From Seinonella peptonophila (lineage in GTDB: Bacteria; Bacillota; Bacilli; Thermoactinomycetales; Thermoactinomycetaceae): DNA of 64,000 nt. The notes beneath the pieces are model-generated. The model searched no databases. It had not been told where the DNA came from and worked only from the letters and a program-made list of their open reading frames with translations. Of this stretch, positions 37,477-46,431 are shown piece by piece (position 1 is the first letter of the stretch; every line of letters begins with the position of its first letter). The translations under genes were made by a program, and so were the position numbers. Location: positions 1-64,000 of the forward strand of contig NZ_FQVL01000003.1 of the NCBI RefSeq assembly GCF_900129355.1, read 5' to 3'.

Positions 37477-38837
37477 ACTCGCCGATCTGCCAACTGCTTA
37501 TCTCATTTCAGCTTCCCAATCGAGCGATCTTGTTATCACCTCGATTAATGAATAAATGGGGGCTGCAAAATGATCAACAAATATCACTTACATTTGGTAA
37601 CAAATCCGTGATTGTAAAAGTAAGAAAACAAAGGCATCCAGGTTTGCGCATCACACTCTCACCAGCTCTTCGACAACAGTTAGCAATTCCTTATGTTAAA
37701 AGCACCAGAGCCATTTTTGAAGATAGCTCTCTTAGATTGGGGCCAGTTATTGGCATCTTAACAACAGGTTTCACTGGAAATAGTCAACAGCCTTTTGGAA
37801 GTCGTTCTCATTTATTTCGACATTTTATTAAAGAAGGAGCTAGTGAACGACCGTTTATCTATGTTTTTACCCCAGAGATGATCGACTGGAAATCCGAGAC
37901 CGTACAAGGGTGGTATTATTACAAGAATAATTGGATCTCAAGATCGTCGCCATTACCTGATGTGATTTATGAACGAGTCCCCAATCGAAAAGTAGAATCT
38001 CATACCCATGTACAAAATTGTCTTCAACGCCTTCGTACTCGTTCCAATTGTCAAATTTTTAACCAAGGCTTCTTTAATAAATGGTCGATTCATCAACTGC
38101 TCGGAAATCATCCCCAAACCTATACATTTTTTCCTGAAACACACCTCTCTCCTTCCATTGAAACAATTGAAAAAATGATTCAAAAGCATCGAGCAGTCTA
38201 TCTAAAGCCAAGCGGTGGCAGCTTAGGTTTAGGAATTTTCCGTATCACGCACATACCTGGAAAAGGCTACTTTTGTCGGTATCACCAAGGATCGCGAAAT
38301 GTTTTGAGGCGTTTCAAGTCAATTCGTCGCTTAATATCTTATTACTTCGGCGATCAATCCCGTCGCTTTCATACCTACATTGTTCAACAAGGAATCCAAT
38401 TAATCAAATATCATGGTAGACCTGTCGATTTTCGACTTCATCTTCACAAAGATGCTACAGGTGATTGGCAAGTAGTAGCGATCGGTTGCAAAATGGCGGG
38501 ATCAGGCTGTGTTACTACACATGTAAGAACAGGGGGTTCAATCGTTCCAACATCAAAACTACTTCAAGAAATATGTGGTGAGCGCTCTTCATGGGTGGAA
38601 AACCAACTAAAATCGGCCGCTGTGGAAATTGCATCCGTTCTGGAGCAACAGGTCGAAGGACCATTAGGTGAACTTGGACTCGATATTGGACTTGATACTG
38701 ACATGCAAATTTGGCTATTTGAAATCAATGCGAAACCAGGCAGACATATATTTGACCATCCAACCTTACGAGAAGCAGGTCGTCAGTCTGCCAAGTTCAT
38801 TACAGATTATAGCCTGAAACTAGCTAATTTCGTCTAA
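37473..38837 (+). CDS. YheC/YheD-family ATP-grasp protein, paralogue 3
   Basis: A 454-aa full-length form with an N-terminal beta domain (about 1-95) like paralogue 1. Motifs: PDVIYERVPNRK, IFNQGFFNKWSIHQLL, LKPSGGSLGLGIFRI, GRPVDFRLHLHK and ELGLDIGLDTDMQIWLFEIN followed by KPGRHIF. The ATG at 37473 follows AAAGGAGG; a longer frame upstream overlaps paralogue 2 and is not needed. It is translationally coupled with its neighbour. Confidence 0.87.
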   Translation: MNSPICQLLISFQLPNRAILLSPRLMNKWGLQNDQQISLTFGNKSVIVKVRKQRHPGLRITLSPALRQQLAIPYVKSTRAIFEDSSLRLGPVIGILTTGFTGNSQQPFGSRSHLFRHFIKEGASERPFIYVFTPEMIDWKSETVQGWYYYKNNWISRSSPLPDVIYERVPNRKVESHTHVQNCLQRLRTRSNCQIFNQGFFNKWSIHQLLGNHPQTYTFFPETHLSPSIETIEKMIQKHRAVYLKPSGGSLGLGIFRITHIPGKGYFCRYHQGSRNVLRRFKSIRRLISYYFGDQSRRFHTYIVQQGIQLIKYHGRPVDFRLHLHKDATGDWQVVAIGCKMAGSGCVTTHVRTGGSIVPTSKLLQEICGERSSWVENQLKSAAVEIASVLEQQVEGPLGELGLDIGLDTDMQIWLFEINAKPGRHIFDHPTLREAGRQSAKFITDYSLKLANFV

Positions 38838-38852
38838 AAAGGAGGTTGACTC

Positions 38853-39965
38853 TTGAAACCATTGATTGGAATCCTAACCGCAGACGGAGGAAACCTTTTT
38901 CGAGGGAATCACGCTAACTTTATCGATTTGATTCGAACGGGTAGGAAACGTAAACACAGGATCATTGTGGTTACTCCACGTTCTTTCTCCGCAGATTTTC
39001 GTAGCGTAGATGGCTTTCAGTTAAGCGAAAAAACAGGTATACCAACATGGCGACGCATTCATTGTGCTATACCAAGTGTCATTTATAACCGTCTTCCCAA
39101 TCGCTCAATCGAAAATCAGTCAGCAGTTAAGTATTTGTTAACAAAGCTTAATCAATTACCAGATGTACAACTATTTAACCCTCACTTTTTCAATAAATGG
39201 GACTTATTTCAATTCCTAAAACAAGCACCAAGTCTTGCCCATTTATTGCCTGAAACAGTACCCTATACCAACCCAAAATCACTTCAAACGATGCTTCAGA
39301 AATATCCGATTCTATTTGCTAAACCTGTAAATGGTAAAGCTGGAGTCGGGATGATCCGAATTCAACGCAATCGGAACAATTTTTTATGTATTCATCAAAC
39401 AAAGCAGCAGAAGCGACGATACCATGCAACACATCAAGCTACCATTGAAAGGATTGTTCAACGCCTGATCGGAAATCAATCTTACATTTTGCAACAAGCC
39501 ATTCCACTATCCAAGTATAAAGGTAGGCCCTATGATTTGCGAATATTAGCGCAAAAACAGCTAGATGGCAATTGGGGAATTAGTGGAATCGGTATACGAA
39601 TAGCTGGAAAGAATGCAATCTCGACCCATGTACCGATGGGCGGGAAATTGGGAAACCGCAAACAGATTATAAACCACTGTTTTGGCAACCGTTCTTCCAT
39701 TATTGAAAATCGAATCAAGGAAACGGCACTCTCCATAGCAAATGCAATTGAACAAGCATCAGGAGAGACGCTTGGAGAGATGTCTTTAGATTTAGGGATT
39801 GAGCAAAATGGTAGGCTTTGGTTCTTCGAGGCAAATGCAAAACCAATGAAATTTGATGAACCTGAGATTCGAAAAAGATCATTAAATCGAATCATCGATT
39901 ATGCGGAATATTTGAGAGAGGATGCTTTACGAAAGGATGTCGCATATGGAAATATTGAAATGTGA
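38853..39965 (+). CDS. YheC/YheD-family ATP-grasp protein, paralogue 4
   Basis: A 370-aa short form, again without the beta domain, starting at a TTG codon after AAAAAGGAGG. It begins PLIGILTADGGN and keeps the motifs PSVIYNRLPNRSIENQ, LFNPHFFNKWDLFQFL, AKPVNGKAGVGMIRI, GRPYDLRILAQKQ and EMSLDLGIEQNGRLWFFEAN. The last Glu-x-Asn probably binds Mg2+ with ATP. The GNAT gene starts inside its 3' end. Confidence 0.86.
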   Translation: MKPLIGILTADGGNLFRGNHANFIDLIRTGRKRKHRIIVVTPRSFSADFRSVDGFQLSEKTGIPTWRRIHCAIPSVIYNRLPNRSIENQSAVKYLLTKLNQLPDVQLFNPHFFNKWDLFQFLKQAPSLAHLLPETVPYTNPKSLQTMLQKYPILFAKPVNGKAGVGMIRIQRNRNNFLCIHQTKQQKRRYHATHQATIERIVQRLIGNQSYILQQAIPLSKYKGRPYDLRILAQKQLDGNWGISGIGIRIAGKNAISTHVPMGGKLGNRKQIINHCFGNRSSIIENRIKETALSIANAIEQASGETLGEMSLDLGIEQNGRLWFFEANAKPMKFDEPEIRKRSLNRIIDYAEYLREDALRKDVAYGNIEM

Positions 39966-40413
39966 TCGGATTCACTTGAAGAAATGGCGTCCTACACTCA
40001 TTCGATTTATATGGAAGCATGGGGATCAACGTATTACACATCAAGCTATTCGTTGGTTCCGGCGTCTAAACAATGTAGAGCAAGAAGGAACGCTTGTTGC
40101 ATTAGCGATGGAGGAAAAACGACTCATTGGCTTAACGGCTCTTAGTAATTATGGGTTAGGTGAAGCATTTATCGTTGTTCATCCGCGCTTTCGAAAATCA
40201 GGAGTAGGGGAGAAATTGCTGCAATTTACATTGCAAGAACTTCCTAAGGTATACACCCGCGTTGCTTGTGATAATATTGCTAGTTTAAAACTATGCTTCT
40301 CATGTGGGCTGATTGCCTACAAATTAATTTCTGGACCCACTGGAAAACCAACACTTTGTTTAACGAATCGGATGGCTGATCATCAACCTCAATCAGCTAT
40401 GAAGTATTTATGA
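39946..40413 (+). CDS. GNAT-family N-acetyltransferase
   Basis: A 155-aa GNAT protein. The acetyl-CoA site is VHPRFRKSGVGEKLLQFTL, followed by a typical late beta-alpha unit (ACDNIASLKLCFSCGL). The ATG at 39946 follows AAAGGATG and overlaps the ATP-grasp gene by 20 bases, so it is the last gene of that operon. It may acetylate the same substrate class, which is inference from position only. Confidence 0.85.
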   Translation: MEILKCDRIHLKKWRPTLIRFIWKHGDQRITHQAIRWFRRLNNVEQEGTLVALAMEEKRLIGLTALSNYGLGEAFIVVHPRFRKSGVGEKLLQFTLQELPKVYTRVACDNIASLKLCFSCGLIAYKLISGPTGKPTLCLTNRMADHQPQSAMKYL

Positions 40414-40427
40414 AAATAATGCGAATA

Positions 40428-40464
40428 GAAAAGGATGGACTCAAAAGAGTGATCCATCCTTTTC
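40428..40464. terminator. Bidirectional terminator between GNAT and NlpC/P60 genes
   Basis: A perfect 12-bp stem GAAAAGGATGGA/TCCATCCTTTTC with a 13-base loop lies between the convergent genes, with A/T tracts on both sides. Confidence 0.8.
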
Positions 40465-40469
40465 GATCA

Positions 40470-41021
40470 TTACTGGATGACACGCTTGGCAGTTACATAA
40501 CTCCTCTCTAACCATTTAGTAGAGAGACTATCGTAGCGTACACCCCCCGATCCATAGGTATGTAATATCTTATTATTTCCCGCATAGATTCCTACATGTC
40601 CGATTTTCCCACCTGACGAACTGCTGGTGAAAAAGAGTAAATCTCCTTTTTTCAGTTGACTCTTAGAAACAGTTTTACCAATCGTAGCTTGTTGTCGAGA
40701 TGAGCGAGGAAGCGTAATCCCATTCTGTTTAAATACATATTGAGTAAAGGATGAACAATCAAACGTTCTTGTTTGACCAGCCTTTGCTCCATATTGATAA
40801 GGGGTTCCCATATATTTCTCCCCTGTCTGAATGATTCGATCCGCTAATGTGCTTGATGTTTGTGTTGTCGATTGATTTGCCGTCTGATTCGTAGATGGTT
40901 GGTTATAATCATTATACCAATTGTAATATGCAGCATCACTAATCTGAGGTAGTAGAATAGCTGTCGAGGCAAGTGAAAAGGTCAACGTCAGGACAAATTT
41001 AGTAATCTTCTTGGGTATCAT
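40470..41021 (-). CDS. Secreted NlpC/P60 peptidoglycan endopeptidase
   Basis: A 183-aa protein with a signal peptide (basic start, hydrophobic LTLTFSLASTAILL, likely cut near SDA). A Ser/Thr/Gln/Asn-rich linker follows (about residues 40-60), then one NlpC/P60 domain. The catalytic triad is visible: Cys in FDCSSFTQYVF, His in KIGHVGIYAG and a second His in KILHTYGSG. It probably cuts cell-wall stem peptides. ATG at 41021 lies five bases after AGGAGG. No LysM or SH3 anchor is present. Confidence 0.92.
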   Translation of the reverse strand: MIPKKITKFVLTLTFSLASTAILLPQISDAAYYNWYNDYNQPSTNQTANQSTTQTSSTLADRIIQTGEKYMGTPYQYGAKAGQTRTFDCSSFTQYVFKQNGITLPRSSRQQATIGKTVSKSQLKKGDLLFFTSSSSGGKIGHVGIYAGNNKILHTYGSGGVRYDSLSTKWLERSYVTAKRVIQ

Positions 41022-41192
41022 CAAATCCTCCTAAAATGTGTCTAATATTTGTCCAAGGCCTTGGTATAAGTATCCTAACATAAATAAAATCTAGCGAATG
41101 AGGTAAAAACTACCATATAAAAATAGATGATATAGACACTAAAATAAAACTTTCCTCCGAATGCAGAAAAATAGCTGTTTTTGGCGGCCTAC

Positions 41193-41208
41193 ATGAAAAC
41201 GCTTTCTT
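41193..41208. promoter_or_regulatory. cre-like sequence
   Basis: ATGAAAACGCTTTCTT differs from the CcpA-binding consensus at one important position. It lies about 170 bases upstream of the NlpC/P60 start. Confidence 0.25.
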
Positions 41209-41283
41209 GCAGAATTTAACATATTATGTAATAAAATAGATTGTTAGATTGTGGAAAATCACCTTTTCACTCGATATGAACAC

Positions 41284-41309
41284 AAAAAAACCCACATTGT
41301 TTTTGTGGG
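41284..41309 (-). terminator. Intrinsic terminator beyond element C (for spoVR)
   Basis: On the minus strand CCCACA and TGTGGG form a stem followed by seven T. Element C separates it from the spoVR stop. Confidence 0.65.
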
Positions 41310-41310
41310 T

Positions 41311-41582
41311 TTGCTTGTAGACAAAGTCGCATGATCGGCGACTCGTGCTCGCGGGTCTCGGCGTCGCTCCGACCCGGGCTTGCAAGGAAGTAGGTCTTTC
41401 CGTGTTCTGTCAGCTTTCGCGGCCAAGCAAAACTCGCCTCCTCAGGCATACGCCTGCGGAGACTCGAACAGTTTGCCCGGAGAGAAAATGCCGCTTCAGC
41501 TGCCATTCCGCTAAGTTGTACCCGAAATGGAGCTTTGCCGATCACCTCTACACTCGCTTATTAGGTTTTTCTTCAGTCTGGA
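41311..41582 (+). mobile_element. Non-autonomous repeat element, copy C (272 bp)
   Basis: The same orientation as copy A. The left end is TTGCTTGTAGACAAAG and the right end TTTTTCTTCAGTCTG plus GA. It begins 19 bases after the spoVR stop. Hairpins stand on both sides: CCCACA/TGTGGG at 41291-41309 and ACCTCT/AGAGGG (near 41583-41597). The two are not sequence duplicates, unlike those of A, B and E. Confidence 0.72.
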
Positions 41583-41601
41583 ACCTCTCAAGAGGGGGTT
41601 T

Positions 41602-42993
41602 TTATAAAAACTTACGTATGCATTTTTGACCATTATAAGTAAAGAGAACAGGGCGATTTTCTACGATTGTCTGCAAATGAACATTTCGGCCCCATAATGC
41701 ATAGATATGCGGCATTGTCTTCTCTAAATATTTTATATCTAATTCAATCCCCTCATATCGATGCTCTATATAGAGTTCACCATTCTGCTGATAGTCTCCA
41801 TCACGCACAATGATATATGGGTGTCCACCATTAATACGGCTTGAGACTAACTGATCACGCACGATTTCCCAACTCTTATCCGTTACTTTCCATTCATTTC
41901 CTTTTAATTGAAACAGATATAAATCTAGTTCCTCTACCAATTCCTTGGTGAGATAACTACGTAAGAAAGAAACATCAGAATCAAGCTCGCGCACTTCATA
42001 GAGTTTTTCTCTTCCTGTAATACCCCCACCTTGCTCAAATGATTGATCCCATCGTCGTTCTATGTCCTCAAATAACTTTAATCCGAGATAATAGGGATTA
42101 ATAGATGTGGTCGAAGGTTGAATCACATTCGCATTTAGCTTTGCAAATTCAATCGCTTCTTCTTCGTTTAAATCAAGTTCACGCATAATCCGAATATGCC
42201 AGTAAGATGCCCAACCTTCGTTCATAATTTTCGTTTCCAATTGAGGCCAAAAGTAAAGCATCTCATCACGTAGAATGGTCATAATATCCTGTTGCCACTC
42301 TTCTAACACACGACTATGATTCATGAGAAACAGTAATAGATCTTTTTCTGATTGTTGGATACCCTTGTTTACAGGCTCTTTTGAAGATGCAAGACGATCT
42401 TTATCATCCAAAGACCAAAGATCATCGTAGGGGGTACGTCGTTTAGGAGCTGGTCCCTCTTCTTTTTGAGACCTTTGTCGACGATGGGGATCGAGTAAAC
42501 TTGGATCAATATGCTCTTGAATGGAAAGAACATGGTCTAGAAATTCTTCCACTCGTTCTTTCCCAAATTGAATTTCATACAACCGGATGCGTTCTGCACT
42601 TGCAGCCATACTCTCAACCATATCACGAGAGGTATTCATAAAACGTACGTTATTTTTAAAAAAGTCACTATGTGCTAACACATGGGCAACAATTAATTTA
42701 TTTTGAATCAATGTATTCCCTTTTAATAAAAAAGCATAGCAAGGATCGGAATTGATGACTAACTCATAGATTTTACTTAAATTCAAATCATACTGTAACT
42801 TCATCTTATGAAAAGTCTTCCCAAAACTCCAATGCGAAAAGCGGGTAGGCATGCCATATGCACCAAATGTATAAATCATATCGGCTGGACATATTTCATA
42901 ACGCATCGAAAAAAAATCAAGCCCAAAACCTGATGCAATCTCAGTAATCTCAGCGATTGCTCGTTCCAACGCTTGCCGTTCATCAGCTGCCAC
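41602..42993 (-). CDS. spoVR: SpoVR family protein
   Basis: A 463-aa protein of the SpoVR family, needed for normal spore cortex formation in B. subtilis; its biochemical role is unknown. The family signature regions are recognisable: [27 protein letters not shown] in two parts, [13 protein letters not shown] and [15 protein letters not shown] charged, low-complexity middle (about residues 165-210) may be a linker. The start is a GTG after AAGGAAGGGG, since no in-frame ATG is available. It is usually expressed by sigma-E. Confidence 0.94.
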   Translation of the reverse strand: MAADERQALERAIAEITEIASGFGLDFFSMRYEICPADMIYTFGAYGMPTRFSHWSFGKTFHKMKLQYDLNLSKIYELVINSDPCYAFLLKGNTLIQNKLIVAHVLAHSDFFKNNVRFMNTSRDMVESMAASAERIRLYEIQFGKERVEEFLDHVLSIQEHIDPSLLDPHRRQRSQKEEGPAPKRRTPYDDLWSLDDKDRLASSKEPVNKGIQQSEKDLLLFLMNHSRVLEEWQQDIMTILRDEMLYFWPQLETKIMNEGWASYWHIRIMRELDLNEEEAIEFAKLNANVIQPSTTSINPYYLGLKLFEDIERRWDQSFEQGGGITGREKLYEVRELDSDVSFLRSYLTKELVEELDLYLFQLKGNEWKVTDKSWEIVRDQLVSSRINGGHPYIIVRDGDYQQNGELYIEHRYEGIELDIKYLEKTMPHIYALWGRNVHLQTIVENRPVLFTYNGQKCIRKFL

Positions 42994-43244
42994 AGCCGCA
43001 TCATCCCCTTCCTTCTAAGCGATCAAACTCTTAGGATCTTATACATCTACCAACATCATATGAAAATCAATAGAAAAGGATGCAGCAATTGGTGTTATAC
43101 CTATTATTTTATCAAAAGAACTCAATGGTTTCTAGTAAGTGACATTTGGCTTCAAAGCAAACCATCTATATGAACATTCCTTAGAAAAGGAAGTCTAGAA
43201 TTGAATAATGAAAGGCATTGCAAAAAGCGGATAGCCCTTGACGG

Positions 43245-43273
43245 TTGACATTCAGTGTAGAATCGAATATCTT
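43245..43273 (+). promoter_or_regulatory. Candidate promoter of the mgtE leader
   Basis: TTGACA (43245-43250) and TATCTT (43268-43273) are spaced by 17 bases. Starting here would give a leader of about 415 nt before mgtE. Confidence 0.5.
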
Positions 43274-43434
43274 GACGTAAGCATCAAGCGAATTTCCCAA
43301 TAAAAAAGGGGGGTTTTTTTATGGGTTTTGATGATGACCCGAGGCGAAGCGAACATGTGATAAATCCGATCTGAACATGATGATTGACCATAATTGAAAT
43401 AAATAATCATTCCTTTCATTGAGCAACCTTTAAT

Positions 43435-43665
43435 TTGAACGACAGTAACGGTCAATCCGTTCAAGATCTGATTGAACTAGAAGCTATTTCAAAAACGTAG
43501 TTGCTTTTGCAATAGTTTCTAGGAATAGTCGCGTTCGCTACCCACATGTATCTTGTAGCTGGCGATTTACGTTAATGCCGTTCACTGCAACGTATCAATG
43601 AGGGATAGATGACCATGTCATCTTATTCGGCATACCCTCTCGTTCCTTACAGAGCGGGTTTTTTT
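43435..43665 (+). promoter_or_regulatory. Structured mgtE leader, candidate riboswitch of unknown class
   Basis: CGTTCAA (43458-43464) can pair with TTGAACG upstream (43435-43441); its GTTCAA core can instead pair with TTGAAC downstream (43472-43477). A hairpin with 12-nt arms (CTAGAAGCTATT/AATAGTTTCTAG, 43477-43522) follows. Then ATGCCG (43575-43580) can pair with CGGCAT (43628-43633), and GAGGG (43600-43604) with the CCCTC arm of the terminator. This is the layout of an attenuator. The conserved M-box core was looked for and not found. Confidence 0.5.
43635..43665 (+). terminator. Leader terminator upstream of mgtE
   Basis: CCCTCTC and GAGCGGG pair at six of seven positions around a 10-base loop, followed by seven T. 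It ends 28 bases before the mgtE start, so it must be read through for expression. Confidence 0.7.
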
Positions 43666-43693
43666 ACATCATATGTAACAAGGAGGGGTGAGC

Positions 43694-45043
43694 ATGCAAT
43701 ATGAAGGAGTTCGTCAACAGATTGTGGCAGCCATGACTGATACTACTCATCCACATCATTTGTATGAACTGATTCAACCTCTGCAACCCTATGATATGTC
43801 AGAAGTAATTCGTGAAATGGAACATGATCAAGTACTCACACTCATTATGAAACTTCCCATTGCTTTTGCGGCCGAAAGTCTTGAACATCTGGAGCCGGAT
43901 TTGCAATATAAAATTATCCACCACTTAGAACAAAAAATGGCACCTGCATTACTCAAGCAGCTTTCGAGTGATACAATTGTTGATATGTTACTAGCAATCC
44001 ATCCATTACAAGCCGAAAAAGTACTCACTTTGCTTCCAGCAGATTATCGAAAAAAAATTGATGATCTGATGACTTATCCTGAAGAGACTGCAGGTAGTTT
44101 GACCACTGTTGACTATATTTCTGCTCGTGCCCATTGGACAGGTGAACAAGCGCTCCGTCATATTCGTAAAGTAGGTCATGAAGCGGAGATTGTCTCCTAT
44201 ATATATGTGACCAATATAAGAGGCGAATTGGTTGGGATTGTCTCCCTTAAAGAAATTATTCTTGCAAGTCCTGATACATCATTAAGCAATCTTACGACAA
44301 CTGATATTATCTCTGTACCTGCTGAGATGGGACAAGAAGAAGTAGCTCAAATTTTTTCTAATTATGATCTTTACGCACTACCTGTCGTGAATCAACAAAA
44401 GCGTCTAATCGGAATTATCACGATTGATGATGTGGTTGATGTGATTCAAGAGGAAGCAACTGAAGATGTTCAAAAATTAGGGGGAAGTCAACCACTTACA
44501 GAACCTTATTTTCGCACTTCTGTGTGGAAACTTTATTCAAGCCGAATTATCTGGTTACTTGTCCTATTTGTTGGTGGAGCTTATACTGCTAACGTCTTAT
44601 CCAGTTATCAAGGGGAAATTCAAAAAGTTATTATCCTATCGGTCTTTATTCCTTTGTTAATCGGTACAGGTGGAAATACTGGTTCACAAATTGTTAGCAC
44701 CTTGGTTCGGGCAGTAGGGATAGGAGAAGTAGCCTTTGGTGATATGTTGCGTGTTGTAAAAAAAGAATTAATGACTGGATTACTGCTTGGTTTATCATTA
44801 GGAATTATCGCTTATTTTCGCGCAATGACGATGAAAGTATCGATTCAAGTGGGTTGTGTTGTCAGCCTATCCGCTATGCTGATTGTGCTTTGGGCAACAT
44901 TTGTTGCGGCAATTTTACCTCTAATCCTACATCGACTTCGAATCGATCCAGCAGTTGTCTCAGGCCCTTTAATTACAACGCTTGTCGATGGAACTGGGCT
45001 CGTGATCTATTTTTCAATTGCAAAAATGATCTTGCATATTTAA
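43694..45043 (+). CDS. mgtE: Magnesium transporter MgtE
   Basis: A 449-aa Mg2+ channel of the inner membrane. The N-terminal helical domain (about 10-125) and paired CBS domains (about 130-260, IVSLKEIIL and LIGIITIDDVVDVI) gate the pore according to cytosolic Mg2+. Five membrane segments follow from about residue 285, including the TGGNTGSQ motif. AAGGAGGGG lies before the ATG. A long structured leader precedes the gene. Confidence 0.95.
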   Translation: MQYEGVRQQIVAAMTDTTHPHHLYELIQPLQPYDMSEVIREMEHDQVLTLIMKLPIAFAAESLEHLEPDLQYKIIHHLEQKMAPALLKQLSSDTIVDMLLAIHPLQAEKVLTLLPADYRKKIDDLMTYPEETAGSLTTVDYISARAHWTGEQALRHIRKVGHEAEIVSYIYVTNIRGELVGIVSLKEIILASPDTSLSNLTTTDIISVPAEMGQEEVAQIFSNYDLYALPVVNQQKRLIGIITIDDVVDVIQEEATEDVQKLGGSQPLTEPYFRTSVWKLYSSRIIWLLVLFVGGAYTANVLSSYQGEIQKVIILSVFIPLLIGTGGNTGSQIVSTLVRAVGIGEVAFGDMLRVVKKELMTGLLLGLSLGIIAYFRAMTMKVSIQVGCVVSLSAMLIVLWATFVAAILPLILHRLRIDPAVVSGPLITTLVDGTGLVIYFSIAKMILHI

Positions 45044-45073
45044 TCAGGTTAATGAATAAATAGGAGTGATCAA

Positions 45074-46081
45074 ATGCGTACCTTCCTTATCAAAGAATAT
45101 GGGAAGCCAGAACAATTTTATGAAGCTCAAATCCAAAAGCCTACAGTAGGAAAAGGTCAAGTATTAATCAAGGTAGCTGCTACGAGCGTAAATCCAATTG
45201 ACTCTAAAATTAGACAAGGGCGAGTTCCAAACGTCACCCCCTCACTCCCTGCTACGTTACATGGTGACGTAGCAGGAATCATTGCAGAAGTCGGCGAAGA
45301 AGTCCAGCAATTCCAAACAGGTGATGCAGTTTATGGATGTTTTGGAGGTGTTAAAGGTACATTTGGAGGTGCACTCTCAGATTACTTACTCGTTGATGCA
45401 GATGTTATCGCACATAAACCGACTAATCTCTCTTTTGCTGAAGCAGCAGCATTACCACTCGTCTCGATTACAGCATGGGAAGCACTCGTTGATCGGGTGA
45501 AACTTTCTTCGGGTCAAAAGATTTTGATCCACGGAGGAACAGGTGGTGTTGGTCATATTGCGATTCAAATCGCAAAGGCACTCGGTGCTATTGTTTACAC
45601 AACTTGCTCAACAGATGAAAAAGCAGAGATTGCTTCTTCATTAGGCGCTGACCATGTAATCAACTATCGACAGCAAAGTGTGGATGAATATGTTAACAGC
45701 TATACGAATGGTCAAGGATTTGACATCGTCTTTGACACTGTAGGCGGTGAAAATATTGATCAATCTTTTGCAGCAGTAAAATTAGGTGGACAAGTCGTAA
45801 CAATTGCGGCTCGCTCCACACATGACCTATCACCCATGCATAATAAAGCGATCTCCCTTCACGCTGTTTTTATGATTCTTCCGATATTATCGGGTACCAT
45901 CCCACTACAACATGCCTTTATCTTAGATCAAGTTAGAAAACTGGTAGAACAAGAACAGCTTCGACCTATTATTGGACAAACTTTTTTATTTCATGAGGTT
46001 GCACAAGCCCATCAAATGCTAGAAGATGGTGACAAGATAGGTAAGATTGCTTTAATCCACGAAGATTTTTCTTCTATCTAA
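45074..46081 (+). CDS. Zinc-type alcohol dehydrogenase-like / quinone oxidoreductase
   Basis: A 335-aa MDR superfamily protein. The GroES-like N-terminal half (about 1-120) has no catalytic zinc Cys/His set, and the Rossmann half has HGGTGGVGHIAIQIAKALG, so NADPH-dependent quinone or enone reduction is likely. Motifs TSVNPIDSKIRQG and HGDVAGII match quinone oxidoreductases. AGGAGTG precedes the ATG, 30 bases after mgtE; the two may be co-transcribed. Confidence 0.85.
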   Translation: MRTFLIKEYGKPEQFYEAQIQKPTVGKGQVLIKVAATSVNPIDSKIRQGRVPNVTPSLPATLHGDVAGIIAEVGEEVQQFQTGDAVYGCFGGVKGTFGGALSDYLLVDADVIAHKPTNLSFAEAAALPLVSITAWEALVDRVKLSSGQKILIHGGTGGVGHIAIQIAKALGAIVYTTCSTDEKAEIASSLGADHVINYRQQSVDEYVNSYTNGQGFDIVFDTVGGENIDQSFAAVKLGGQVVTIAARSTHDLSPMHNKAISLHAVFMILPILSGTIPLQHAFILDQVRKLVEQEQLRPIIGQTFLFHEVAQAHQMLEDGDKIGKIALIHEDFSSI

Positions 46082-46431
46082 TAATGAATGAAGGTTTCAT
46101 AGTTCAAGTATCGAGTCGCGTCTGTTTTTACAAAGCGAATTCAATAACCGTGATTAGCTTAATACAGGCGCGGTCTCTAAATACTTTGCATAAAGCTTAT
46201 GAAAGTCCCATCCCGACCTTTATCAGCATATGAGATATAGACCATTTTAAAAATGCCAATGATTCGTCAAACTTTTCTTAGTCGATTTTTTAGCCATACA
46301 TCGAATAATGGGATAAGGTATTTTACATAATCGATTGGAATTATCAGCTAGAAAGCGAGGTGAATACCTGCTCACTGACATCAACCATTGTAAACCTTTC
46401 TCATCATTGTCATGCAGCAGGTCAATCGTTG
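46082..46431. other. Intergenic region before the PBP gene
   Basis: An inverted repeat CGCGTCTGT / ACAGGCGCG with one mismatch lies near 46115-46176. Otherwise I see no gene or clear promoter. Part of the region (46360-46431) is in frame with the PBP gene and could be coding if a GTG at 46360 is used. Confidence 0.3.

Noticed and set aside
41193-41208. Firm CcpA control of the NlpC/P60 gene
   Set aside because: The cre-like site has a mismatch at an important position and lies 170 bases upstream, so it is listed only at low confidence.
43252-43464. 70-codon minus-strand frame upstream of mgtE
   Set aside because: No ribosome site, atypical composition, and it overlaps the structured leader.
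43245-43693. M-box (ykoK) riboswitch upstream of mgtE
   Set aside because: The conserved GGTGAGGCTCC-like core and the following M-box segments are not present, so I call only an unclassified structured leader.
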